Shown here one piece after another: positions 59,301 through 64,000 of a DNA stretch of 64,000 bases. How positions within the stretch are numbered: position 1 is the stretch's first letter; each line of letters opens with the position of its first letter. The position numbers and the translations under genes were made by a program. This DNA comes from Mantis religiosa (Eukaryota; Arthropoda; Insecta; Mantodea; Mantidae), in assembly GCA_030765055.1 (NCBI GenBank), contig CM060954.1, positions 111,501,772-111,565,771 of the forward strand. Reading direction: 5' to 3'. The notes beneath the pieces are model-generated. The model ran no database searches, was not told the DNA's origin, and saw only the letters and a program-made list of their open reading frames with translations.

Positions 59301-61987
59301 TTTTAAACTCATAAAAGGAACTAATTCTTGCCCATTATATGAAGAATCTGCTCTCAAATTCACTTGTATCCCTCTTAATCTTCAGCTGTGGCTGCTAACT
59401 TAGCATTGAAATAAATAGTTTAAGAAATAATTTGTTATGACATTAAAAAAGATTATGCAACTTTTGTACATAGTATATTTTCTTGCAATATTTTGTCAAA
59501 ATTTAACAGTTGATATGTAATGCAGTAATACAAAGATTACCTTCCTTACTCTTGCCATTTTGAAAAGTTGGTAAAAAGCAGTGTGCTCCAACATAGCACA
59601 TTGCTTGCTGCCCATTGTATTTCACCCTCCTCTAAGATCTTTGTCACTTCCTTCTCTCAGTTCTTAGCTTAAAGTTATGCCAAATAGCAATGATATCATC
59701 TGTTCAAATTGGATTGTGGGAATGTCTAAGTAAGTATTGTTATATAGAATAAAAAGAAGTATTTCAGAAAGTGGAGTGCCATTGTTACTAAAATTAGGCA
59801 AGTGAGTCAACCTTGTATATACTTTTCTCCACTTACAAGTTTTTTATGAAGACTAGTTTCTGGGGACTTCTCCCCTATCGTCAGCTCTGTGGTAGACAGA
59901 GGTTGACTCACTTGCCTAATTTTAGTAAGTATTGTTACTTTGTGCTTTTTACAAACAAAAATTTGACAGCTAATCCAGGAAACAATTTTATGCAAACAAT
60001 TAAAAGGCAGGTTACAGATTATAGTCATTAATCTTCTTTGCTCCTTTGAATTGTTCTTTTTTGTTCTACATAAAATATCTCCTTTATTAAATGTTGTATA
60101 CACAAATGCCTATATGCATACTTTTAATATTTTCTTACATGGCATGGCCTCAGGATCCACTTTCTGTTTAGGTAAGTCGTCTAAATAAATCATGATGCTT
60201 GAAACTATTGCAATAATTGAAACTCTATGGGTATGTTGGATTGAAATATGTATAAGATCAGTATAATTTGATACTTTTTAAGTACAGCTTTTAAGCAAAA
60301 TAGATTAACTTTCTATTAAAATTGACCACCAAACTTGTTACGGCTTGGTGTCGCTGAAAGTGAGCTGTGGAGGAAAAGATTATGGCAAACCTCGCTGAAA
60401 ATCCAGCTGTTGGACTCCAGAAGCTCCACAGCCGCTCTGGCATTCACATAAGATCCTACTTTCAGGGGCGGTCTGAGAAGGGAAGTGATAATTCAGCTTT
60501 CAATGCAAGCACAAACTCTGCAGAAACGCACACACATGCAGAACACACCCTCATACTATCATGTCCATTTGCAGAAGACCAAAATGGCGTCAAGGGCCTC
60601 AGCTTTTATAATTCTGCCGTTGCCATAACGACAACTAAACATCTTTCAGCTTTTCTACATATATCGTCATTCTTTTTAAATAATTTTTTCTTAACCTAAT
60701 TTTAACAGTTAAATAATAATTATTTTATAAAGGATTGTCAAAGTATTTAAAGTGAGACATCTGTTATATTAATTACTTAAATCGTTTCAAACTATTATCC
60801 TGCATTACATTCCTATGTTTTCTACATTTCCCCATTATTTATGGCACTATTTGTTGGTTCTCTCAGATTACCAGAAACAACACAAAATCTTCTTGTATGA
60901 TGGATTACCCTTCTCTTTGAAGGATTTACATCCTTAAGGACTGGTAAGCCAATATGGTGTGTAGCCTTTAGAGGAGGCGAGCAAACTTTGGATCATAGCC
61001 CAATTTGGGTATGGCAATGAAGAAAAAGGAAATGAAATGTAGTTATACAAAGAATGATATGAAAATTTTCAGATCAAATTATCTATCACACATTTGTGTA
61101 GTAAACAAGAAAAAGTGCTGAAGATCTTTAAGTCAGGTTGGTTGCTCCAGGAGTTTGAATCTAGGACCTCCAGGATATGAGGTGCACTTATTACTATGGC
61201 ACTAAATCTCACTTGGTTAACACAAATTCTTGTATCTTAAGTAGAACACCATAATCCATTTATATATAACACTAAAACAGGTTTTCAAGAATAAATATTT
61301 TTAATATACAGCAAGACAGAAATATTAATCAAGGCTTCTCGGATGATCAGCTGTGTCAGGTTTTTAAAGGTCGAGCTTTCAGCCATTGTAGACTCCATGG
61401 CCTTCTTCAGGATCTGAATGACAGAAATAGCTTATGAATATTTGTATTCTGTTTAAAGAGAATATTAAGGTAATCTATGGTGTTTGAAGAAAGAGTATAA
61501 AATTTAGTTCTGTTTTTACCAAATAAAGAAGGTACTTCTATAATTAAATTTCAAATTTAATTAATTCTTCAAAATATATTAGGTGTGACCTGATTCTTAA
61601 TAATAGATATATATTTGAAAAGGTCACATAGAGTAAAATAAATAAAAGGTAGTGTGCTCCTTTTAAAATAAGAGAAATGGCATAATTTCCTGTAAAATAA
61701 AATAGTTTATACAGATTATAACTAACAATCTAGCTCCTCCAAATCGGAATAAATCAAATTCTTGCTTTTAGAGATACTCTGCAATGTGGCTCATAATTGT
61801 TCATATGAATACTCTTCAAGCAGCACCTGTAATCAAGTAGTTAATCTAACAGTTTAAAATAAAATAACAAACTTTTCTGTGTACAGGTCCTCATAAACCA
61901 GGCAGCACACGGAGAATGATTGGCTCGCCACGACAACTGGAAAATGCTGTTCCAACTAGCAAAAATCCCCATGGTGTGTGGGTCTGA
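25889..61987 (+). CDS. RASSF8: Ras-association domain protein RASSF8, complete, ten exons
   Basis: Coding exons: 25889-25960, 28654-28764, 30347-30643, 39968-40339, 43275-43403, 47774-47890, 48023-48162, 51171-51345, 52277-52406 and 61887-61987. All introns have GT-AG ends and matching phases (0 except after exon 7, phase 2, and exon 9, phase 1). The sum is 548 codons with the stop, or 547 residues. Exons 1-3 encode the ubiquitin-like RA domain (MELKVWVEGIQRIVCGVT, then TGKTGRFTLIERWRNNER, then KWGEYSSDVQFIL). Exon 3 has the family motif RKSLTFSGG. Exon 4 is a Pro/Ser-rich linker, exons 5-9 a coiled coil, and the C-terminus ends KNPHGVWV like the vertebrate tail. RASSF8 is an adaptor at cell junctions that restrains growth. 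The start is fixed by homology of the first 24 residues. Introns are 0.1-9.5 kb and loaded with transposons. Confidence 0.96.
26266..26339. repeat. (CA)n microsatellite
   Basis: A long CA run preceded by GCGCGC and interrupted once by a T. It lies in RASSF8 intron 1. Frames read through it are artefacts. Confidence 0.95.
26500..26945 (+). pseudogene. LINE reverse transcriptase C-terminal remnant
   Basis: One frame reads KSMAVPTLIYR, then ETWKLTKRNRTRIQTSEMKF, then RAIAGYSKKDKIQSHDIRKE and RNRWQKYVQRTN. This matches the conserved C-terminal end of RTE/L2-type LINE polymerases (YGSETW.L.K, MK.LR.I.G, DIR..L, R..W..HV.R). It is broken by stops in RASSF8 intron 1. Confidence 0.7.
27271..27635 (+). 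mobile_element. tRNA-derived SINE (family A, long variant)
   Basis: The head has ATAGCTGAGTGGTTAGACC and CATTCAATCTCAGG, and the middle AAATGAGATTTGTGGTGGACAA is shared with the other family A copies. The 3' part (CAAGAATCCCCTAACACC) is shared with the minus-strand copy at 53765-54104. It ends in GAAGAAGAAG repeats. Confidence 0.8.
28095..28385 (-). mobile_element. Penelope-like fragment fused to a family B repeat piece
   Basis: 28095-28335 on the minus strand encodes HIGRTKCNLETRTKGHFRNI and an ADHFC block, from the PLE GIY-YIG domain of the AT-rich subfamily. At about 28337 it joins directly to a family B repeat (CATGGCCAACATGC, then GACATTAAATTCTCC), also in minus orientation. Confidence 0.65.
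28386..28653. other. RASSF8 intron 1, 3' end
   Basis: No repeat recognised. The acceptor of exon 2 (ATTATCTTTCAG) ends it. Confidence 0.5.
29150..30253 (-). mobile_element. mariner-family transposon, degenerate
   Basis: The transposase runs from about 30110 to 29170 on the minus strand. The N-terminal paired-type DNA-binding part begins MENGKTKFRAIIKHFHLKG and is broken by a TAG. REIAKALGISIEQVRNILHE is the second helix-turn-helix. The catalytic region has LDETWIHHY and GKVLATVFWDSQGTI, and a decayed C-terminus follows. A TIR-like end (CGAGGATCATTTGATAAGTC) closes at 30253 next to TA. It is inserted in RASSF8 intron 2, antisense to the gene, and is no longer functional. Confidence 0.85.
30829..30863 (-). 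ncRNA. Hammerhead ribozyme motif, inverted arm
   Basis: Read on the minus strand: CTGAGGA, an imperfect stem II, GAAA, ACATGT and GTC. It mirrors the motif at 31344-31378 with a few changes in stem II. Confidence 0.6.
31338..31385 (+). ncRNA. Hammerhead ribozyme motif
   Basis: CTGAGGA (31344-31350), stem II GGGGAC/GTCCTT with loop GCTGT, GAAA (31369-31372), stem III hexamer ACATGT and cleavage triplet GTC (31376-31378). Confidence 0.7.
31448..32489. other. RASSF8 intron 3, nothing recognised
   Basis: AT-rich. 32045-32420 is somewhat less so and contains broken frames, but no family was recognised. Confidence 0.4.
32490..32866 (+). mobile_element. SINE relics: tRNA-like fragment and family C copy
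   Basis: 32490-32590 on the minus strand holds a decayed tRNA-like head (GTTCATATCC B box). 32648-32866 on the plus strand is a family C SINE: AAGTTTGAATTTCAATCAGGG, GATCCTGGGTTCATTTGAAC, and the GGACATTAAATTT end with an A17 tract. Confidence 0.65.
32870..33245 (-). mobile_element. Penelope-like 3' fragment
   Basis: The minus strand reads WERIILKNEDTILNFYIPAE, then VNLSKYIKHSP, matching the C-terminal PLE block (TWE.IFI.KN...NF.IP). Upstream frames are broken. The subfamily differs from the other copies here. Confidence 0.6.
33578..33733. repeat. Stem-loop, about 55-bp imperfect arms
   Basis: CAACTTCTTCCGAAGTCACA...ATGAATAGTTTAC on the left is mirrored by GTAAACTATTCAT...GTGACTCCGAAAGAAGTTG on the right, around a 45-nt loop. 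It lies in RASSF8 intron 3. Confidence 0.75.
33734..36296. other. RASSF8 intron 3, nothing recognised
   Basis: 2.5 kb of AT-rich sequence without a recognisable gene or transposon. Near 33811-33860 it shares TGACGTCAAAATTAATC with the PLE tail at about 57525-57570. Confidence 0.4.
36310..36528 (+). mobile_element. Short Penelope-like insertion with target duplication
   Basis: A 5'-truncated 219-bp copy whose first part encodes the end of the endonuclease ORF (VMNFETPPPDIFDKYI). A perfect 13-bp duplication, CTGGATATTACTT, is at 36297-36309 and 36529-36541. It belongs to the same subfamily as the palindrome at 58309-58566. Confidence 0.88.
36430..36478 (+). ncRNA. Hammerhead ribozyme motif (best-preserved core)
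   Basis: CTGATGA (36436-36442), stem II AGGAGC/GCTCTT with loop AAGA, GAAA (36460-36463), hexamer ACATGT and GTC (36467-36469). Stem I starts CAG/CTG. All core positions match the hammerhead consensus. Confidence 0.75.
36542..37611. other. RASSF8 intron 3, nothing recognised
   Basis: No supported feature. CCTTTAGACCCCGG at about 37532 also occurs near 33457, so a small dispersed repeat is present. Confidence 0.4.
37612..37675 (+). repeat. Single arm of the 874-981 hairpin repeat
   Basis: Shares ATTATTAAATTATAGA and TATTTATTACACATCAGC with the left arm at 874-918. The second arm is absent here. Confidence 0.7.
38019..39658 (-). mobile_element. 1.6-kb palindromic Penelope-like insertion
   Basis: Two PLE copies (about 38058-38851 minus and 38871-39658 plus) face each other head to head and are reverse complements nearly end to end. 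The centre is at about 38861. The plus arm shows KFTYHPWVNKHFQ, GIY, VYIGKTKRNLETRMKEHF, ADHFWSFNHEINPE and VWENIFILKNKHHIMNFEIP. A tail extends only the minus copy (38019-38057). TTTTCCATAGCTT (13 bp) flanks both ends at 38006-38018 and 39659-39671. The subfamily is very AT-rich. It lies in RASSF8 intron 3, 300 bp before exon 4. Confidence 0.9.
39545..39595 (+). ncRNA. Hammerhead-like motif of the AT-rich PLE subfamily
   Basis: CTGACGG (last core A changed to G), stem II GCAAGC/GTTTGT, GAAA, then hexamer ATCGAT and ATC. The mirror copy is on the minus strand at about 38130-38175. Confidence 0.55.
41130..41480 (-). repeat. Dispersed 0.3-kb repeat (family R), copy 2
   Basis: Reverse complement of the family at 14195-14520, including CATTCACAAAAGTAGAAG and GAATGTTTTTGAATGGTCTG. 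It lies in RASSF8 intron 4. Confidence 0.7.
41481..42060. other. RASSF8 intron 4, nothing recognised
   Basis: No supported feature. Confidence 0.4.
42265..42325 (+). promoter_or_regulatory. Possible intragenic core promoter (TATA + initiator)
   Basis: TATAAAAA at 42265-42272 lies 33 bp before the A of an arthropod initiator TCAGT (42296-42300), followed 22 bp later by a good splice donor (GG|GTAAGC at 42321). The preceding 200 bp is GC-rich for this intron. It could drive a short RASSF8 form starting before exon 5, or be a transposon promoter. Confidence 0.4.
43015..43070 (-). repeat. tRNA-like fragment
   Basis: The minus strand carries GGTTCAATTCCC (B box) with a weak A box, in RASSF8 intron 4. 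Likely a SINE relic. Confidence 0.4.
43448..44290 (-). mobile_element. Penelope-like element, 5' truncated, with short 5' inversion
   Basis: Same family as the copy at 3190-4395. The minus strand reads VNLAKKENLLKETATLLATE, CHPWALDKFKKVFK, YIGKIKRNLETRAKEHFRNI and the C-terminal PPPEET region, with frame breaks. At its 5' end about 25 bp (44266-44290) are inverted relative to the rest. It lies 45 bp after the exon 5 donor, antisense to RASSF8. Its hammerhead-like segment has TTGACAA and hexamer ACATGT. Confidence 0.88.
44291..44734. other. RASSF8 intron 5, nothing recognised
   Basis: No supported feature. Confidence 0.4.
44735..44850 (+). repeat. tRNA-like repeat (family B) body
   Basis: TGGTAGCTCAGTGGTTAAAG (A box) and AGTTCAAATCCCAG (B box), followed by the family's ATGGCATTACATTTTTCAG end. 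No tail is present. Confidence 0.75.
44851..45674. other. RASSF8 intron 5, nothing recognised
   Basis: No supported feature. Confidence 0.4.
45675..46255 (+). pseudogene. Mutator-like transposase remnant (tentative)
   Basis: The first frame reads PFDVNRRMVDVFLGIGKGHI then MQKFCMTMGMNCMNYSTYNF, which fits the pattern EINRR.V.A...IG.G...L..FC..MN.P.....Y of insect Mutator-like transposase proteins. Later pieces such as AVIAAVSEFNV and Lys-rich helices follow. A weaker repeat of the last part (AAATTAAAGAGAAAGAAGG) occurs at about 46735-46805. Multiple stops make it a pseudogene. Confidence 0.4.
46256..47421. other. RASSF8 intron 5, AT-rich with partial duplication
   Basis: Contains a diverged repeat of the 46186-46450 segment at about 46735-46990 (related CCAAC...TTTT and AAAATTGGTAT/AAAGTTGGTAT landmarks). 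No coding sequence. Confidence 0.4.
47436..47673 (-). mobile_element. Palindromic PLE ribozyme hairpin with target duplication
   Basis: Arms of about 90 bp (47479-47573 and about 47580-47673) surround a 6-7 nt centre, and a 43-bp tail (47436-47478) extends only the left side. AATACTTTACCTTA is duplicated at 47422-47435 and 47674-47687. Each arm has stem II GAGGC/GCCTC, GAAA and an ACATGT-type hexamer; the core is CCGATGA. It lies 100 bp before RASSF8 exon 6. Confidence 0.88.
48700..48810 (-). mobile_element. Penelope-like 3' end fragment
   Basis: On the minus strand: TTGAAAATGG, a degenerate stem II ending CTTCC, GAAACTAGTCTC and the PLE tail words. It abuts the family B repeat complex to its right. 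Confidence 0.65.
48822..49325 (+). mobile_element. Family B tRNA-like repeat: inverted body-tail-body-tail
   Basis: The order is inverted tRNA-like body (about 48822-48925), 26 bp of body end plus tail (to about 49013), a full direct body (about 49014-49260, A box GGTAGCTCAATGGATAAGAG, B box CGTTCAAATCCC) and a second tail (to 49325). The direct repeat of body plus tail has a unit of about 305 bp. It is in RASSF8 intron 7. Confidence 0.75.
49326..49900 (+). mobile_element. Penelope-like fragment, AT-rich subfamily
   Basis: Broken frames give KKFTYYP, LNCNSVCIGRFKYTLEIRM, KEHFRNIRYKQSDKSAIADH and FWPFNHERN. The same blocks are in the palindrome at 38019-39658. It follows the family B repeat directly. 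Confidence 0.75.
49901..50675. other. RASSF8 intron 7, nothing recognised
   Basis: No supported feature. Confidence 0.4.
50689..50937 (-). mobile_element. tRNA-derived SINE (family A) with target duplication
   Basis: Nearly identical to 7784-8025. A perfect 13-bp duplication, TGGTAGTATATCA, is at 50676-50688 and 50938-50950. Low divergence between copies suggests recent activity. It lies in RASSF8 intron 7. Confidence 0.93.
51346..52276. other. RASSF8 intron 8, nothing recognised
   Basis: Purine-rich AT sequence, no transposon seen. Confidence 0.45.
52407..53764. other. RASSF8 intron 9, 5' part
   Basis: Nothing recognised apart from TTTATTTATTTA-type simple sequence at about 53361-53425. 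Confidence 0.4.
53765..54104 (-). mobile_element. tRNA-derived SINE (family A, long variant)
   Basis: Minus-strand counterpart of 27271-27635: a tRNA-like head near 54020-54100, middle ACAAATCTCACTTTGCGG and the end GGTGTTAGGGGATTCTTG at about 53782. Confidence 0.8.
54105..54942. other. RASSF8 intron 9, nothing recognised
   Basis: No supported feature. Confidence 0.4.
54955..55550 (-). mobile_element. Family B tRNA-like repeat complex with target duplication
   Basis: On the minus strand the order is inverted body, tail, body, tail, the same as at 48822-49325. The two tails are 54959-55023 and 55272-55338. TTGTATACTAGA (12 bp) is duplicated at 54943-54954 and 55551-55562, so the whole 596-bp complex inserted at once. 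Confidence 0.85.
55735..55932 (-). mobile_element. Family C SINE fragment and C-run
   Basis: GGGATAAGGGAAAACCCTAG, CTCTTGAATGTGAGGC and AAGCTCAATTGGGCCCAGAG match the family C SINE on the minus strand. The tRNA head is replaced by a C18-19 run starting at about 55917. Confidence 0.65.
55933..57319. other. RASSF8 intron 9, nothing recognised
   Basis: No supported feature. An exon-like segment at about 56780-56840 was rejected for lack of homology. Confidence 0.4.
57334..57571 (+). mobile_element. Palindromic PLE 3'-end hairpin with target duplication
   Basis: Arms at about 57345-57426 and 57438-57508 are inverted copies of the PLE 3' end (GAAACTAGTC, ATAATATAAAAAAGTA). A 60-bp tail follows on the right. 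ATCT(G/T)AGTGTTGAT is duplicated at 57320-57333 and 57572-57585. The ribozyme core is altered (TTGAAAA). Confidence 0.85.
58367..58400 (-). ncRNA. Hammerhead ribozyme motif, minus arm
   Basis: Mirror image of the motif at 58426-58459: CTGAGGA, AGGAGC/GCTCTT, GAAA, ACATGT, GTC. Confidence 0.7.
58420..58468 (+). ncRNA. Hammerhead ribozyme motif, plus arm
   Basis: CTGAGGA (58426-58432), stem II AGGAGC/GCTCTT, GAAA (58450-58453), ACATGT and GTC (58457-58459). It differs from 36430-36478 only at the variable seventh core position. Confidence 0.72.
59246..59780. other. RASSF8 intron 9, nothing recognised
   Basis: No supported feature. Confidence 0.4.
59785..59930 (-). mobile_element. Miniature ribozyme element with 29-bp inverted ends
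   Basis: Perfect 29-bp inverted repeats (59785-59813 and 59900-59928) enclose one hammerhead core. ATTGTTACT occurs at 59781-59789 and 59931-59939 and may be a target duplication (partly overlapping the arm). No coding sequence. Confidence 0.75.
59848..59890 (-). ncRNA. Hammerhead ribozyme motif in the mini-element
   Basis: On the minus strand: CTGACGA (59884-59878), stem II GGGG/CCCC, GAAA (59860-59857), hexamer ACTAGT, GTC (59853-59851). Core intact. Confidence 0.72.
59940..61320. other. RASSF8 intron 9, mostly unrecognised
   Basis: A GC-richer patch at 60340-60560 holds a 110-codon frame without motifs. A tRNA-like relic (GAGTTTGAATCTAGG, minus) lies at about 61130-61215. Confidence 0.4.
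61325..61425 (-). repeat. Short inverted-repeat element with ribozyme-like core, copy 2
   Basis: On the minus strand CCTGAAGAAGGCCATGGAGT and TGAAAGCTCGAC match the copy at 16300-16432. The GATCAGC-type ends are partly preserved. Confidence 0.6.
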
Positions 61988-63019
61988 CAGAGCCCAGTAA
62001 CCAACCACCAGGCCTGTGACAAACGAAAGAAGTAGAAGTCTCAACACTTCAAATCAGTGGGACCATATCCACCTCGAAGAATTGCATATACGAGTTAATG
62101 TTCTCAAATCCTTTTTTTTTTTTCTTGAGTACACAGTCAGTTTGAACTATTAACCTTATTGTAGATATGCCCCTATGGTGGCACTAATTGCTGCCAGTAT
62201 GTCTTTCTCAGCATGATAGTGTATAATAGAAGTTTAATTTTTCAAAGATCATATCAAGAACGACCTAATCATAGCATCGTGTATCAGTATTGCCATACTG
62301 TTAATTGTTTTTGTTGATATCCTCAGATTAGCATGACATGAGTGAATGATAGTGCACTAGCTTTTGTTAGGTTAGGGTAGGTAAGAATGTCTTATGTGTG
62401 TATGTCAAACTCCTCGCACAACCCTGACATGGCACTGAGGCAGTGGCCTCTTATAGATTGTTTGCAATGGTGCATTAGAGCTGCTAATCCAGGTTGTTAA
62501 ATATTAGAAAATAATCTTGCTGGATTTTAGCCATCTGCTCCAAGCAGTTTAATGCTGTTGTATATATGCACTTAAAGCACTTATTTCTTAAATTTTTGTC
62601 TTAATATTTAATATTTCTTCTTGTTCATTTATGAACTAAGGAGGACAGTACCCATGCTGCCCCTCATAATTTTATTCCAGTATAGGCACCACCAAATGTT
62701 ACCTCTACTGGGAAATATCAGCAGTGTTTGTCATGTTTTACATGCATATTCTATGGAGTAGCTATTTTCTACTCTATGGCATACTCAATAAAAAGTCAAA
62801 ACTTCTTGAAACCTATTTTTATAACTTCAATGTGTATGTATTATGCGACATAGGCTTAGTAAATCCTTTTAATAAAGTATGAATTAAAATTAGAGGATGT
62901 TCTGTAGCCAGTGTCCATCAGAAAGCATGGGTTTTTCATTTATGAAAAAATTATCAAAATAGTTGAGTAGGTCTTGAGATTATCTGCACACATACATGTA
63001 TAACAATAAACAAGGCTAC
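61988..63019 (+). other. RASSF8 3' untranslated region and flank
   Basis: Follows the stop codon directly. No other gene or repeat recognised before 63020. Confidence 0.5.
62787..62792 (+). terminator. Candidate RASSF8 polyadenylation signal
   Basis: AATAAA 800 bp after the stop codon. This is an AT-rich region, so the choice is tentative. Confidence 0.35.
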
Positions 63020-63495
63020 CCGGAAGCCGGAAGACTTCCCCTTTATAAACCAGGAGTGCACATGGCATTTCTGAAAATGTTTCCATAGGCCAATACCTGG
63101 AGTCTTATAAGCTCCCCCCTCGTTCAGGTGGAAGTGGTTATGTCAACATCAACCCATCCAGAAGATTACCGAAAACCTCGGTAGGCCCGCTTGTGATCTA
63201 GCACACTGTGCTCCTAGCTCTGCAGTCTAGTACCTGGGACGTTTTAGGTATCACTCAACCGCGTCTGGGCGGCCAAGCCAGCCAGACATACCCAATGCAC
63301 ATGGGTGTCGAGAACTACTACCCCACTGAGCCCAACCCAATCCGATCAACTCCCATTCAGAAAGGGGCTCAAATGTTTGTTCCAACATACTTCTAGTAAT
63401 GTCAGAAGTACTATGGGTCATAGGGGTCCACAGTACTCGCACCACAGTAGCTGAAGGGGTTTGGAACCCCTCCCCTACGGGAACCTACTTATATA
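63020..63495 (+). mobile_element. Second copy of the 0.5-kb GC-rich element
   Basis: Diverged homologue of 11234-11732: CCTAGCTCTGCAGTCTAGTA, GGGCGGCCAAGCCAGCC, CCAACCCAATCCGATCAACT and CCCCTCCCCTACGGG landmarks in the same order. Confidence 0.7.
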
Positions 63496-63762
63496 CAAAT
63501 TTTGTCTTTTTATAATATTCATATAGTTGTAATCTATTACTTCTTTCTTATTTTCCTCATAAATGTGCTGTGCATTTTTAGTTGTTTAAATATGCTTCAG
63601 TTTCAGGGGGATCTACTTGTGTAGATTCTGTAGGCAGACATTTGATTCAATTTGATTGTGCTAAATGACACACAGCCATAACTCTCTTACTGGGCTGCAT
63701 TGCTAACACTGGCTTGCTTTCATTAATCCCTTATATGACTGCCTGGCTTAAATACACTACTG

Positions 63763-64000
63763 CTTGTGAAAATTGCAACACCAAGAAGGAAACATATGAA
63801 TTCAATGAATTTAATACCACAGGTTAGGTACATGACAAGTAGCAAACGATTAACTTTTCAAATCTGTACATGACCTTTGAGTCCTAATATTTAGTATTTC
63901 ATGTGGCCTCCATGTGCTGCAATTAGAGCTGCTATACGACATGGCATTGCATCAAAAAGGTTCTGAATACATTCCTGAGGGACCCACCATTCAATTTGTA
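63763..64000 (-). mobile_element. Tc1-like transposon, C-terminal part, runs off the edge
   Basis: The minus strand ends a transposase with VPQECIQNLFDAMPCRIAAL then IAAHGGHMKY and a stop at 63891. This is the standard Tc1 C-terminus (IP...I..L..SMP.R..A.I.A.GGHT.Y). A TIR-like ATTGCAACACCAAGAAGGAA lies at about 63770-63790. The rest lies beyond the window. Confidence 0.75.

Noticed and set aside
60367..60699. 110-codon plus-strand frame
   Set aside because: No motif, splice context or homology that I recognise. It lies inside RASSF8 intron 9.

Overview
This is a eukaryotic, AT-rich, repeat-dense window, most likely from an insect. The protein-coding exons are small and separated by introns of kilobases. 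The genes encode insect-like versions of conserved animal proteins. The space between them is filled with Tc1/mariner relics, an I-clade LINE, tRNA-derived SINEs and, above all, Penelope-like elements (PLEs). The species cannot be named from the sequence alone.

Four host genes are supported. (1) A minus-strand gene has two phase-compatible exons (6973-7245 and 1909-2235) and runs off the left edge; it looks like a DELE1-type mitochondrial stress sensor, which is a tentative call. (2) PEX3, the peroxisomal membrane-biogenesis factor, is a single intronless minus-strand frame (23495-24640). (3) TIM8, a small mitochondrial intermembrane-space chaperone, has two exons (24723-25113, minus) and ends only 82 bp upstream of the PEX3 start. 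(4) RASSF8, a Ras-association/coiled-coil scaffold, is on the plus strand. I could assemble it completely from ten exons between 25889 and 61987, giving 547 residues with every splice phase matching. TIM8 and RASSF8 are divergent and share a 775-bp intergenic region.

Layout: 1-7.8 kb, DELE1-like gene with PLE fragments in its intron; 7.8-14.2 kb, an SINE and a degenerate I-clade LINE carrying two nested insertions; 14.2-23.4 kb, relics of hAT-like and mariner-like transposons, SINEs and otherwise empty sequence; 23.5-25.1 kb, PEX3 and TIM8; 25.9-62.8 kb, RASSF8, whose introns hold most of the transposons; 63-64 kb, a repeat and the edge of a Tc1-like transposon.

The most interesting material is the PLE-derived set. 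Many copies carry a hammerhead-ribozyme core (CUGANGA, stem II, GAAA, then a self-complementary hexamer at stem III). Several insertions are near-perfect palindromes made of an inverted copy, a direct copy and a short tail, and four of them have 13-14 bp target-site duplications. Stem II and the stem III hexamer vary between copies in a pairing-preserving way. A tRNA-like repeat in the same window shows the same inverted-body-plus-tail design with its own target duplications, which suggests that it uses the same mobilisation route.
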